Shown here piece after piece: positions 27,362 through 37,012 of a stretch of DNA of 64,000 nucleotides; the stretch's first letter is position 1, and the number at the start of each line of letters is the position of its first letter. Below the pieces are notes generated by a model. That model was not told the origin of the DNA. It saw only the letters and a list, made by a program, of their open reading frames with translations, and did no database searches. This stretch comes from Paenibacillus oenotherae (lineage in GTDB: Bacteria > Bacillota > Bacilli > Paenibacillales > Paenibacillaceae). Both the position numbers and the translations under genes were made by a program. The stretch lies in the NCBI RefSeq assembly GCF_019443105.1, contig NZ_JAHZIJ010000019.1, positions 38,934-102,933 of the forward strand, in the 5' to 3' direction.

Positions 27362-28764
27362 GCAAGCACATATCCTTCCATCCGCTTCCGTACCTCAGGC
27401 GAGATGAACCAGTCTCCGATCGCATCGGAATAAGCAATGCCTTCATCCGTAAGGCGAAGCGACTCCGCATCCATCTCCGCAAGTCCCGTGTCAGGCAGCA
27501 GATGCAGCTCCGGGTAGTCTTCCATCACACGGCTTCCGAACCGCTCCTCATAAGCGCCAAGCGCCAAGCCCTCCCGGTGAAGAAGCGCCTTCAGAATGAA
27601 GCGGCGCTTCTGTTCGGGCACATCCAGAATGAAACCGTAATCTGCCCTATCATACCGCTCTGCCGCAACATAGTCGGCAATAATGCTTTCCGTCGCGCTC
27701 CGGCTGACGCCATAGCGTGAGGCATAGTGCACATTCCGGGTATAGGAGCGCGCACCGCAGCCGAGCCCTACCATCCCTTCCTCCTGGCAGCCGTAAGGCA
27801 GAATCGTTTTGGCCAGGCTGACGTCAGCCTTGGCGAACCGGCGCATGGAATACTGGGTGTAACCCTGTGACAGCAGGTGCTCGCGAGCGGCTAGATAACA
27901 CATCATGCGGTTGTCCGTTCCGCCTCCGTCCCTCCTGATATCCTCCGGCTTCACGATAGTATGCTCGCGTGTATACAAGGGATACAGGAAAATTTCCTCC
28001 GGTTCATAGGACAGCGCGCGGCCGAGAGAATACATCCACGATTCTATCGTCTGTCCCGGCAGGCCATAGATCAAATCCAGATTCAGGACGGGGAATTGCT
28101 GTGATTTCAACAGGTCAAGCGCCCGTTCTACTTCAAGCGGCCGCTGCGGACGGTATATAGCCGCCGCTTCTTGCTCCACAAAACTTTGAATCCCCATACT
28201 GACCCGATCCACATAGTGATCCTTGAGTATGCGAAGACGCTCCCTGGTCACCGTCTCCGGCGATGTCTCAACAGAGATAGAGGCCTGCTGCTCATCCAGT
28301 CCCATGGCTTCCCCGGCGATATGGAAGAGACGCTCCAGCAGCTGCGGCTCCAGCAATGTAGGCGTTCCTCCGCCAATGGCGAAGCGGGCGAACGGCTTAT
28401 GTCCCACATAGGGAGCCCACTGCCTGGCCTGGCGCTCCAAGGCGTCCACATACTGCTCATGAACACTTTGCCGCTTGTCCGGCAGGGTGAACAGATTGCA
28501 GAAGCCGCAGCGCGCTCCGCAGAACGGAATATGCATATAAAGGAAAAAGGTCTCTGCCGGCTCGGCACTCCACAGCTCCGACAATTCGATCCTTTTCTCC
28601 AGCTCGCCATAAGCTGTCTTATGCGGATAGGAGTACAAATACGAGCGGTAAGGCTCGGAGACCAGGCTCTCCTTCCAATTATGGAGAGACGCTGCGTCAT
28701 GGCCCGTATTCTTCTTATAGAGAGGATGAGCTTCCATCATCAAGAGACCCACATCCTTTCCCAT
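27358..28764 (-). CDS. STM4012-family radical SAM protein (HemN/HemW-like)
   Basis: A 468-residue protein of the coproporphyrinogen-dehydrogenase-like radical SAM group. 'FLYMHIPFCGARCGFCNLF' (residues ~73-91) carries CxxxCxxC; 'RFAIGGGTPTLLEPQLLERLF' and 'VSMGIQSFVEQEAAAIYRPQ' are typical of HemN/HemW. The SYPHKTAYGEL segment before the motif is typical of the STM4012 family. It is not expected to act in heme synthesis given its fixed context. The start is uncertain: ATG at 28764 lacks a clear ribosome binding site, and ATGs eight and nine codons later are possible. Confidence 0.83.
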   Translation of the reverse strand: MGKDVGLLMMEAHPLYKKNTGHDAASLHNWKESLVSEPYRSYLYSYPHKTAYGELEKRIELSELWSAEPAETFFLYMHIPFCGARCGFCNLFTLPDKRQSVHEQYVDALERQARQWAPYVGHKPFARFAIGGGTPTLLEPQLLERLFHIAGEAMGLDEQQASISVETSPETVTRERLRILKDHYVDRVSMGIQSFVEQEAAAIYRPQRPLEVERALDLLKSQQFPVLNLDLIYGLPGQTIESWMYSLGRALSYEPEEIFLYPLYTREHTIVKPEDIRRDGGGTDNRMMCYLAAREHLLSQGYTQYSMRRFAKADVSLAKTILPYGCQEEGMVGLGCGARSYTRNVHYASRYGVSRSATESIIADYVAAERYDRADYGFILDVPEQKRRFILKALLHREGLALGAYEERFGSRVMEDYPELHLLPDTGLAEMDAESLRLTDEGIAYSDAIGDWFISPEVRKRMEGYVLA

Positions 28765-28769
28765 TATGT

Positions 28770-29552
28770 CTATAAAATAAATTCGCGGTAGGGCACATTC
28801 CAGACGACCTCATGGGCGAGGCGATGCCCTTCATAGCCATCCTCGCCATAGGCAGTGCCATGATCGGAGAAGGCAAGACAGAGAACCGGCCGCTCGCGTC
28901 TGCGCATAGCCGCGAACAGCCGTCCAAGCTCCCCGTCCACATAACGCAGGGCGGCGCGCTGCGTCTCAATCGAATCTCGCTTGGCTCCAGGCACATAATA
29001 ATAGTTGGGGCCGTGAATGGCCGAGACGTTCAAGAACAGAAATAGACGTTCATTCTGCTCCGTTTGCTCTAGCAGCCGAAGCGCATGGTTAACCTGATGC
29101 TCGGTAGAGCGGGGATTCGTGACGCCGAAGGTCATCCGCCAGAAGCTCTGCTGGAAGTAACCAGGAAGCACCCTGGCTAACGCCACCTTTTTGGTAAAGA
29201 AAATAACGCCGCCGATACAGATCGTCCTATACCCCTCGGCTTGAAGCCCCGACACGATATCAGGCGTATCGAACAGCCAGGTATGGGGATGTGTCTTCAT
29301 GCCCGTGTTGCGGGAATGGAACAGCCGGATATGACCGGTTTTATCCGTCGTGGCCGGAGTGGGCAGGAATCCCCCGAAGAAGGCATGGTGCGCCGCATAA
29401 GTAAAGCTCCCCGGCGTGTGCCGCTTCTCCCAATGTCCGCCGCCGCACAGATTCGGGCAGTTCTCCTCCTCCAGCACGGCTGCATCATAACGCAGCGTAT
29501 CCAATGTAATCATAAGAATATCGTGACTGCCTACAATTTGATTCATATCCAT
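28770..29552 (-). CDS. STM4013/SEN3800-family sulfatase-like hydrolase
   Basis: A 260-residue alkaline phosphatase-superfamily protein. The N-terminal 'DILMITLDTLRYDAAVLEEENCPNL' supplies the metal-binding Asp and the Thr nucleophile position of sulfatase/phosphatase relatives; 'LCLAFSDHGTAYGEDGYEGHRLAHEVVWNVPY' supplies the distal Asp-His and His ligands. It is shorter than true sulfatases. ATG has AGGGAG 8 bases upstream. Third gene of the STM4011-4015 cassette; substrate unknown. Confidence 0.82.
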   Translation of the reverse strand: MDMNQIVGSHDILMITLDTLRYDAAVLEEENCPNLCGGGHWEKRHTPGSFTYAAHHAFFGGFLPTPATTDKTGHIRLFHSRNTGMKTHPHTWLFDTPDIVSGLQAEGYRTICIGGVIFFTKKVALARVLPGYFQQSFWRMTFGVTNPRSTEHQVNHALRLLEQTEQNERLFLFLNVSAIHGPNYYYVPGAKRDSIETQRAALRYVDGELGRLFAAMRRRERPVLCLAFSDHGTAYGEDGYEGHRLAHEVVWNVPYREFIL

Positions 29553-29572
29553 GGTTGTATCTCCCTGTCAGA

Positions 29573-30805
29573 CTATCTCGCTATGTCCCTTCTCCCGGAG
29601 CCAAGCCGCCTCATCTGCCATTCATAAGCGTCCATCCCTTGATAGGCGACGTTGTACAAGAGATCTCCGAATGGGTTGACATCCACCACAGAGGGCGGCT
29701 GCCGCAAGTCTTTTCCGATCAAAACATCGATTCCCGCCACAGAGGAAGACGGGTAAGCCGCAAGCGCTGCCTCCGCGCATTTCCGCATATTCTCCTGCAC
29801 CAATTGAGGCAGACTCAGCTCCTCCATGCTCATTCGCTCGCTGCGCAAATGAAGGTTCGTTATAGGAGTCCGGCTGACCCGGGCAATGCTGTGGCACGCT
29901 TCCCCGCCGACGACAAGCTGACGGATATCGAACGTCCGGTCCCCATATGCGGCTTTAGCCACCCACTGCTCAGCATGCGCGCCATGCTTGAGCAGCCAAT
30001 TGACAATCGGGCGTATGACTGCTCTATCGGTATAGCGGCGCAGCTTAAGCACATTGTAAAATTGAGGCGGCTTGGAGATGAAGCTATCGAAGGCGAGCGT
30101 AGTAGTGGCGAGCTCGGCTCCCGAATGCGGATTAATCTGGTATGCGACAACCCCGCAGGCGCCTGATCCCACAGCAAGCTTCAGAAAAATCCGGTGCAGC
30201 CTCGCATCCCTCATTGTATCGTACAGCGCATCATAATCCGGCAGCGCTTCAGGAGACGCCAAGCGCCGGGGTACGGATACTCCGGCTGCCTTAAGCACGT
30301 TATGGGTGCTGCGCTTGTCGAACATGCCTGCAATGTCCCTTGGAGCATTCAGCCATCCGGCAGTCGGCCATATTGCTCCCGCTTCGCGTTCCAGCCGGGC
30401 AAGCAGCCTGCCGTATCCCCGGAACCACTGCGAAGGATGGTACAGCCGTCCCCGCTGCTCCATCAATGCAGATGCAGCCCGTACAGACATGGGCTGCGGA
30501 TCGTCTCTGCCGCCGAATGGCAGCAGCCGGTCGTCCCCCTCATCCCTTGCGGCATCAGGGGCTCCCAGCGCGATGAGTTCCCGCTCCACGTCGAAGTTCT
30601 CACCCGGTGCATCCAGCCGCAGCAAGGGAGGAATGCCATCCAGCATTCCTCCCTGCTCCGCAGCTTCCGTGAGGGAAATATGATTTCTAAGCAGATCCAG
30701 GTATGGCACAACGACAGCCGGGGGCAGGCCGACCCGCTCCCGCGCTCTCTGCAGACTGGCTGTCCTCCGGTTCTCCGGATTGCCAATAACGATCATCCGC
30801 TCCAT
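29573..30805 (-). CDS. STM4014-family protein (ATP-grasp-like)
   Basis: A 410-residue protein whose C-terminal two thirds look like an ATP-grasp fold: 'RIFLKLAVGSGACGVVAYQI' as nucleotide loop, 'AYGDRTFDIRQLVVGGEACHSIARVSRTPITNLHL', and 'VAGIDVLIGKDLRQPPSVVDVNPFGDLLYNV' with acidic and Asn metal ligands. Position in the cassette matches STM4014. An amide- or ester-forming activity on a radical-SAM-modified product is conceivable but is inference. The start directly follows the stop of the leucine-rich-repeat gene. Confidence 0.78.
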   Translation of the reverse strand: MERMIVIGNPENRRTASLQRARERVGLPPAVVVPYLDLLRNHISLTEAAEQGGMLDGIPPLLRLDAPGENFDVERELIALGAPDAARDEGDDRLLPFGGRDDPQPMSVRAASALMEQRGRLYHPSQWFRGYGRLLARLEREAGAIWPTAGWLNAPRDIAGMFDKRSTHNVLKAAGVSVPRRLASPEALPDYDALYDTMRDARLHRIFLKLAVGSGACGVVAYQINPHSGAELATTTLAFDSFISKPPQFYNVLKLRRYTDRAVIRPIVNWLLKHGAHAEQWVAKAAYGDRTFDIRQLVVGGEACHSIARVSRTPITNLHLRSERMSMEELSLPQLVQENMRKCAEAALAAYPSSSVAGIDVLIGKDLRQPPSVVDVNPFGDLLYNVAYQGMDAYEWQMRRLGSGRRDIAR

Positions 30806-30806
30806 C

Positions 30807-31649
30807 TTATTCGGTCAAGACAGGATATCGATAGTCTTCATCCTCCGAATCCTGCTGCTCGCTAATATCCGCGTGAAGCCCGGATTGCTCGATGCGCTTC
30901 ATCATTCCATCAGACAAATAATGATGGCTCAGGTTCAGAAATTGCAGCTTCTGCACCTTGTCGCTGCCCAGCAGCGCTTCCGCCCCTTTGTCAGTCAACG
31001 TGCCCATAGACAGATCCAACGTATGCAGTTGGTCAAGTATGGGAGCCTGGGCCAGCGCAATGGCGATTTCGTCCTGTATTTCACTGTTCTTCAAACCTAG
31101 ATACGTCAATGCTGGAAATTTGCCGGTTTCCATAAGCGGACGAACCGTCTCCAGATCGCCGTCGAAGCCATAATCATCCACGCCAAGATACAACTCCAGC
31201 TTTTTCAGGCTCGGGAAATGGCCCCCGCTAATGCTCGTTATAACGTCGGCATTAAGCCCCCCGCAAATAATAACGAGCTCCTCCAGCTTCTCGTGACGGG
31301 CAGGCTCAAGCTCAAGCTGGCTGCTGCCCTTGATCGTTAGCGACAGCAGTTCTGGGTATGCGGTCAACAGCGGCGCCAAATTGCTTTGGAGAATCCAGGA
31401 TACTTCACATTCCTCACCATCCATATCTCCGATAAACAGCTTACGCAGCTGCGGGAATGCACCGTTCAGCCTGACAAGCGTCTCCACAATCTCACTGGAA
31501 TCATTCTCATAGGAGCCTCCCCAGTCCCCGATAATGAGACTGGTCAGTTCCTTGGCGGCTGGACTATTAGCCAACTCCTCCAGCATTTCCTGCATTTTTT
31601 TTCCTTCTTCATATCCATCATAACCGATGGTCAGCTTCATTTCGGACAT
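30807..31649 (-). CDS. STM4015-family leucine-rich-repeat protein
   Basis: A 280-residue, acidic, soluble protein made of about eight irregular leucine-rich repeats (for example 'FPQLRKLFIGD', 'YPELLSLTIKG', 'FPSLKKLELYL', 'FPALTYLGLKN', 'LDQLHTLDLSMGTLTDKGAEALL'). The pattern is that of the STM4015 family, the first gene of the cassette in transcription order here. AGGAGG lies 7 bases before ATG. It probably serves as a protein-binding scaffold or substrate recogniser. A terminator upstream (31776-31813) separates it from the larger genes to the right. Confidence 0.8.
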   Translation of the reverse strand: MSEMKLTIGYDGYEEGKKMQEMLEELANSPAAKELTSLIIGDWGGSYENDSSEIVETLVRLNGAFPQLRKLFIGDMDGEECEVSWILQSNLAPLLTAYPELLSLTIKGSSQLELEPARHEKLEELVIICGGLNADVITSISGGHFPSLKKLELYLGVDDYGFDGDLETVRPLMETGKFPALTYLGLKNSEIQDEIAIALAQAPILDQLHTLDLSMGTLTDKGAEALLGSDKVQKLQFLNLSHHYLSDGMMKRIEQSGLHADISEQQDSEDEDYRYPVLTE

Positions 31650-31775
31650 ACTCAGTTCCTCCTGCTAATGAGTTTGATAGACAAGTTGATAGATAAGACT
31701 CGTGAACAAATCGACTGGCTTGCGATTTTATACTACCAACATCTAGCATTGCTAGTCCAGCTTTAGCATAAAAAA

Positions 31776-31813
31776 ATCCCCGCATACGGCCGCGAATGGC
31801 CATGTGCGGGGAT
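31776..31813 (-). terminator. Rho-independent terminator of the large-gene transcript
   Basis: ATCCCCGCATACGGCC pairs with GGCCATGTGCGGGGAT around a six-base loop, followed on the minus strand by a run of T (the A-run at 31770-31775 of the plus strand). It lies 15 bases after the stop of the minus-strand 1227-residue gene, so that transcript probably ends here and the STM4011-4015 cassette starts from its own promoter within 31650-31770. Confidence 0.85.
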
Positions 31814-31828
31814 ACGCGCATATCTGAA

Positions 31829-34800
31829 TCAACTGTTATACATAAGCTCATCCGCCAGAATGGTTGCTCCCGTACGAAGCACGGCAGAGCCTGTACTGAG
31901 CTCAAGTGCGCCGCAGCCGACTAATGCCGCAATATATTTGCCGCCATAAGGCGTAGAAGGCGGCAGCAGGCCTGCCACTGCGCCCACTATATTGCCGATG
32001 AAGGTAATGAGGTCCTCGATGCCCTTCCATGTCGCCAGAACGATCCGCCCGGCCTTGTCCCGGTCGGTATACACCGCATAGATGAACTTGGCCACATTAG
32101 CGATCTCGGCAATAACGGAAATAATAATCTTCAGAATATGCCCCGCCTTCGACTCGCCAGGGAAGCAAATATCATACAGATTTTTGATCAGGAACGCCCA
32201 CTTGACCGCCCAAGCGAACAGATTGCCGGGATCGGTCCATTTGCCGAGCGGGATCGTTAATGCTACCTGCAGCAGGCAGAACGGCGATTCTACAGCCGCA
32301 GGAATCTTCGACTCCATGCAGGTGGCCACGACCTCTGCCTTGCGCCAGATATGGTACATGCTTGCGCTTGCCAGGCCGCCGATGTAGGAATAAAGCTTCA
32401 TAATATCGACGCCGTTGCCGGCAGCGTCCGATCCTTCCGGAGCTTCCGCGAGCAGTCCTTCCTCCTTGATCCGGCGGAAGAATGTCTCGCTGTCCATCGA
32501 CGCCAGCTCTCCTCCGTCTTTCGGGAATGGCGCCTTGCCCTTCAACAGCTTGTAGGCAGACGTCGAAGGAATCGCCAGCAGCAGCGAAATAATATCGAGC
32601 AGCGACATTTTGTCCGACTTGGCGAACTCCTTGTAGAAGGCCGAGATGATGGGCAGATTGACATCCTTGTTGATCAGGTCCTCGACCGTATGCAGAATCT
32701 CCTCGATCACTTTGAAGAGACTGACGATCATATTTTTGCCCAAATTAAGCAGCCCAATCGCCGCATCTCCGGCCAGCATCTCCAGCGAGCTCGTCACAGA
32801 CAGCTCTTTATCCGTGAACAATTGCTGGAAGTCCTGGCCGAATCGCTTCACATCCTCCTCCACATCATGAAGGGTCGGCACTATTGTATCGTTGAACAGC
32901 TTGCGCAGCCTGTCCAGATAACTGTCATTCATCACATGGGGAGCCTGAAGCGACGCCAGAACCTTCTCATGCATGACCCCGCCGCGCATCAGATAACTGG
33001 AATAATGCCCGGCCGGACTCTGATCCATGAATTGAAGCGCCTTCTTGCCCTCCGGCGCCGCTTCATCCTTCCTGCCTTTGTCAGCGCTCTGAAGCGTTGC
33101 ATGGACACCCTTGAGATCCTTCAGCTCTCCACGCCTGTTCTTGAGCGAATGGACAATATCATCGAAGAACTTGTCCACTTTCTTCTCTGCCTTGCGGATT
33201 TCATTGCGGCCAAACTCCAGATTGTTGTTGACTGCCTGTACAAGAACCCGCTTCGTAGCCAGAATATCGTCCCAATTGAACAGGAACCCGAGCCAGCCGA
33301 TGATTTTATCCAGATCGATCCCAAGCGTATTCTCAAGCAGCCAGCTCAGTGAGCTGTACAGATGGCTCAAGCAATTCATTGTAAATTTGTATATAACCCG
33401 TCCAATCTTCAGGGCGAATTGCCAGACGGGACCCATCTTGACGACGATAAACTCGTAGGCCTCATGCAGCGCGTTTCTCGCCCATGCCAGCACATCGCCG
33501 GCAAACCGCGTAACCGCCTCCTCGAACCAATCCCCGTTAGCGGCACCCGGTATCGCCATCGCCACCGCTGAAGACATCATCATATGGGCGTCTTCTTCCT
33601 CGTAATACTTCAGCCCCTCCTCCGGGCTGTAAGACATGCCGAACGCTCCGGACCAGCGTCCTCCGCCACTCTCCGCCTCGTTCGGCAGATAGGCGTTTGC
33701 CACCGTTCCGTCCTTGGGAAGGTCGGAGGCAACCTTCTGCAGCCTGAGAACACCCTTCACAGCTGAATCCAGATTGTCTCTGCGGCTGGCATCGACAAGA
33801 TCTCTGCCGTCCTGCAGCTTCACCTTGCCCAGATCGTCCACCGACTTGATCGCGTCTAGTCCGTCATGCACTTTGGCCGCAGGATTAATCGTAATCCGGC
33901 TTCCGAGAGACGGATGATCCACATGCAGCATAGGAGTGCTGATATCATCTGCGAATGTAATGATGGAAATATCGCCGTAAGCATCAGGTGCTATCGTGGC
34001 GGCTTCACCCTTGTTCAGCGCGTAGCTGATGCCGTTAACCTCGAGCTGAACATAATCAGAGGCTGAGAGGCGAAGCTGCAGCGGCTCTGCTCCCGCATTG
34101 GTGCCGCTGTCTTCCCTCTCAGAGAGCTTCTGCTCCAGCTCCGGGAAGTATGGCGAGCCGTCCGCTTTCTTCATGTGCAGCTTTGTTGCGAATGCTTTCA
34201 GCTTCCGAACCTGTCCATCATCAGGCAGTGAGATGCTCGTCGAGCTCCACAGCCGTGTTTCCGGCGCTTGCGCCATGACCAGCAGCTTATTCTCCCCTTC
34301 CTTCATTAGTACAGTATCCGCCCCCTGCTTGCTGTTGCGGATCGGTGCGAGAGCAGTGACACCGCTGCGGATAACAATAGATTTCTCCCAGGCGGTATCT
34401 TCCGCTCCAAGCATAAGCCCCTCATCCATCTCATCCGCTGTCTCTGCTTCCAAAGCCGCTGCGGCCATCACATTCTTGAGACCGCTAATATAATGCAGCC
34501 GGTTGTCCCCTGACAAACCCCATACGGAAACCTTGTCTTCATCATCACGAACGATAATTTGCTTAATACCAGCCGTAGTCGCCGCATCTGCAAGCTCAGC
34601 CACATACTGTCTGCTCTTCACAGAGGATTGATTCCGCGCTGGAATGCGGTAAATGCCGTCCCCGCCGATATACAGATCGGTGAACCCCTTCGAGCCCGCG
34701 GCCAACGCGTCGAGCGAGCGTGCTCCCTGCGGTACCGGGAGCTCAACGTTATGTGTTTTGCCATAGCTATCCTTGACGGAGGTGAACACAAGCCGCAATG

Positions 34801-35512
34801 CGGATTCCTTGCGGTACAGTGTATAGACACCCCTTCCGAGAGCATGGCTGCCCGGTGTCAGTGCAAGGATCTCCTGCGCATTCTCCGGCATCGGGAACTG
34901 CTCCCACAGCCCGGATTGCACGTTTGGCGCTGTTTGGACGATGTAATGCTGCGCCTTATCATGGCCTTCAGCGTCCTGTGTTGCCGCTACAAGCATCGGG
35001 AAACCGGCCTTGTCGTCATTGGTTCCCAGATGGAGGCTGCCGATTCGATGCGGCTTGCTATCGGGACGCTGGATCCATTCCATCCCCTCCCAGCGCTCGT
35101 AGTCGCCCGCCGTGTTCGGCAGCATCTCCGATACCCACAACCGATGGGAGCTGCCCTCTGCGGTTGCCAGAGCAATCATCACGCCGCCGCTTCTGTTCTG
35201 GGACACCGTATAGGTGACAACCGGCTCATTGGCCGCTTTGTCCGATAGATTGACAGCCTTCCAGCCCGTCTCAGAGCCGTTAATATTCAACACCAGATGC
35301 AGCTGGTGATCCTTCATCACAGCAAAAACCATCGAGTTCCCGTTGGAATCCTCCACAACATTAAGCGGGAAGCTCTCATCCGCACTTAGCAGCGCTCCCT
35401 GCAGCGTATATTCCATCAGCTCGGACGAAACAGAGACAGTGAGCTTCGACTCCTCGTTCGCTCCCGGCCTGGACAATGAAACCTCAAACTGTTGATCGAC
35501 AATATTTCTCAT
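31829..35512 (-). CDS. Large unrecognised protein, propeller-like N-terminus and helical amphipathic C-terminus
   Basis: About 1227 residues; I do not recognise the family. The start ATG at 35512 has GAGGAGG 6 bases upstream (a TTG five codons earlier is also in frame). Residues ~1-440 are beta-rich with repeated 'GG..YTLYR', 'DLYIGGDGIYRI', 'LHYISGLKN' segments, suggestive of a beta-propeller or lectin-like module. Residues ~480-590 resemble a small beta domain. Residues ~640-1220 are mostly long helices with hydrophobic runs (AYEFIVVKMGPVWQFALKIG; SLLDIISLLLAIPSTSAY; ILKIIISVIAEIANVAKFIY; LITFIGNIVGAVAGLLPP). No secretion signal is visible. It ends in its own terminator. The architecture and the TULIP-like neighbour recall toxin complexes, but this is inference. 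Confidence 0.6.
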   Translation of the reverse strand: MRNIVDQQFEVSLSRPGANEESKLTVSVSSELMEYTLQGALLSADESFPLNVVEDSNGNSMVFAVMKDHQLHLVLNINGSETGWKAVNLSDKAANEPVVTYTVSQNRSGGVMIALATAEGSSHRLWVSEMLPNTAGDYERWEGMEWIQRPDSKPHRIGSLHLGTNDDKAGFPMLVAATQDAEGHDKAQHYIVQTAPNVQSGLWEQFPMPENAQEILALTPGSHALGRGVYTLYRKESALRLVFTSVKDSYGKTHNVELPVPQGARSLDALAAGSKGFTDLYIGGDGIYRIPARNQSSVKSRQYVAELADAATTAGIKQIIVRDDEDKVSVWGLSGDNRLHYISGLKNVMAAAALEAETADEMDEGLMLGAEDTAWEKSIVIRSGVTALAPIRNSKQGADTVLMKEGENKLLVMAQAPETRLWSSTSISLPDDGQVRKLKAFATKLHMKKADGSPYFPELEQKLSEREDSGTNAGAEPLQLRLSASDYVQLEVNGISYALNKGEAATIAPDAYGDISIITFADDISTPMLHVDHPSLGSRITINPAAKVHDGLDAIKSVDDLGKVKLQDGRDLVDASRRDNLDSAVKGVLRLQKVASDLPKDGTVANAYLPNEAESGGGRWSGAFGMSYSPEEGLKYYEEEDAHMMMSSAVAMAIPGAANGDWFEEAVTRFAGDVLAWARNALHEAYEFIVVKMGPVWQFALKIGRVIYKFTMNCLSHLYSSLSWLLENTLGIDLDKIIGWLGFLFNWDDILATKRVLVQAVNNNLEFGRNEIRKAEKKVDKFFDDIVHSLKNRRGELKDLKGVHATLQSADKGRKDEAAPEGKKALQFMDQSPAGHYSSYLMRGGVMHEKVLASLQAPHVMNDSYLDRLRKLFNDTIVPTLHDVEEDVKRFGQDFQQLFTDKELSVTSSLEMLAGDAAIGLLNLGKNMIVSLFKVIEEILHTVEDLINKDVNLPIISAFYKEFAKSDKMSLLDIISLLLAIPSTSAYKLLKGKAPFPKDGGELASMDSETFFRRIKEEGLLAEAPEGSDAAGNGVDIMKLYSYIGGLASASMYHIWRKAEVVATCMESKIPAAVESPFCLLQVALTIPLGKWTDPGNLFAWAVKWAFLIKNLYDICFPGESKAGHILKIIISVIAEIANVAKFIYAVYTDRDKAGRIVLATWKGIEDLITFIGNIVGAVAGLLPPSTPYGGKYIAALVGCGALELSTGSAVLRTGATILADELMYNS

Positions 35513-35569
35513 CTTTCTCCTCCTCAAAAGATCTCGGAATGAACGAACGCACGGTGACCGGAGTCGGCA

Positions 35570-37012
35570 TTATTCTTTATAAGTGATATTGAAGCGCAAA
35601 TTGCAATCCTTTTGACCGTCAAACGCCGGACTCGCGAAGAAAAACCGGTCGCCAAGCGGCAAAATGAACGGCTGCAGAACAGGATAATCAGTATTGACCG
35701 CCAGCAGATTGAAAAAGTTAAACGTTCCCCACGTCCCGGTCATCAGATTGGCGAACCGGTCCCGAATTTTCTTATGCACACCGGATGCACTCGGATAGCT
35801 TTCTCTGTACAATGCGTCATGATTGGCATTCGCAGTGTAATCGCCGGATCGGGTAAATTCACCGTTAACCGTAATCCGGCTATCGTCCGTCAGCGTCAAC
35901 TTCCAGACTCCGCCGAACCCGTCCTCCTGAACCTGCAGCGGACTGAGGCTCCCTGAATGGCCATCTACACTGTAGACCACTTCACTAAGCGTTTCAAACG
36001 TATAGTCGAATACATTCGGAAATGTCCGCGTCTTCATTATAATAGTGCATACCGGATACACCTTGCCCTGAGCGGTTAACCGGACTGCCGGATCTGCCAG
36101 CATCTCGTCGATTTCATCAATGACGATCTCGCTTTGCAGTGTCCAGCACTGCTTCTCCGCATGCCATTGAAATGGCTCCTCGGACCCCATAGCTTCCCTG
36201 ACCGGATCAAAAAACAGCCTCTGCATCAGATGAGCTGCAATCCAGTATCGTCCCTGCACATCGCCGGAATCAACAAGCGTCATCGGAATCGGCGGCTTGC
36301 CCGCAGGCATCTCCCGATTCTCCGTCATCATGACATAGTTGAAGGTGCTCCAGCCCTGTCTCTCATGACGCGTAATGGTATAATCGATGGATGTGGGCCT
36401 CAGCGGCGCATCTTCCCCATTAGCTCCGGATGGCCCCGTCGGCACATAGCCGAGACCGAAGGGATGCACCTCTTGAATCCCATCCCGATAGAACTGCACG
36501 ATAAGAGGGAGCATGACCTTGAGCGCGTCAAAATCAGCAAAATTATCGATCCGAACAAGCCGGCTCTGGTCAATGGAATGGACAATATCCAGATAAAGCT
36601 GTTCAATGTCAAAATCTTTCTCCGGCAGCCCTTCCAGCCGGCTCTTCACTGAAGAGGGAACGATCGGGCTGCCGAGCAGCAGTTGCTTGGATAGAGACTG
36701 CTGGCCGATCCGCGCCTTGAAGCTCAGCACCATGCCTTCGAACTCAACTGTTTCGCCAGAGCTGTACGTCAATATTCCCTTGTCAAAGCTGAGGTTCAGC
36801 ACGACATCCTCCGCCTTGGCGCTCTTCTTGAGCGTAATTGTCGGGGCGCCAAGGGCAGATTCAATGACATCGCCGCTCTCGCCCTGCTGCTTCAACTCCT
36901 CGCTGATCCATCCCGCCCTGTATAAGCCGAGAAGCTGGGAGTTCAGCGTATCCTCCGATATAGCGATGACGGCATCATAACCTGCCAGGTCCTCCTCAGA
37001 ACCTGCTCTCAT
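35570..37012 (-). CDS. TULIP/P47-like domain protein
   Basis: A 480-residue protein. I place the start at the ATG with AAGGAGG 6 bases upstream. The N-terminal 'YDAVIAISEDTLNSQLLGLY' is the kind of segment that opens TULIP (tubular lipid-binding) domains of the botulinum P47/OrfX type. The rest is beta-rich with 'YTITRHERQGWSTFNYVMMTENR' and 'NLMTGTWGTFNFFNLLAVNTDYPVLQPFILPLGDRFFFASPAFD'. No signal peptide or membrane span. It is 57 bases upstream of the 1227-residue gene on the same strand and likely forms an operon with it. Lipid binding or toxin accessory function is inferred only from the fold guess. Confidence 0.5.
   Translation of the reverse strand: MRAGSEEDLAGYDAVIAISEDTLNSQLLGLYRAGWISEELKQQGESGDVIESALGAPTITLKKSAKAEDVVLNLSFDKGILTYSSGETVEFEGMVLSFKARIGQQSLSKQLLLGSPIVPSSVKSRLEGLPEKDFDIEQLYLDIVHSIDQSRLVRIDNFADFDALKVMLPLIVQFYRDGIQEVHPFGLGYVPTGPSGANGEDAPLRPTSIDYTITRHERQGWSTFNYVMMTENREMPAGKPPIPMTLVDSGDVQGRYWIAAHLMQRLFFDPVREAMGSEEPFQWHAEKQCWTLQSEIVIDEIDEMLADPAVRLTAQGKVYPVCTIIMKTRTFPNVFDYTFETLSEVVYSVDGHSGSLSPLQVQEDGFGGVWKLTLTDDSRITVNGEFTRSGDYTANANHDALYRESYPSASGVHKKIRDRFANLMTGTWGTFNFFNLLAVNTDYPVLQPFILPLGDRFFFASPAFDGQKDCNLRFNITYKE

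Noticed and set aside
27358-28764. Heme biosynthesis enzyme HemN/HemW
   Set aside because: The radical SAM protein is HemN-like, but its fixed neighbours and the SYPHKTAYGEL leader point to the STM4012 family, which is not known to act in heme synthesis.
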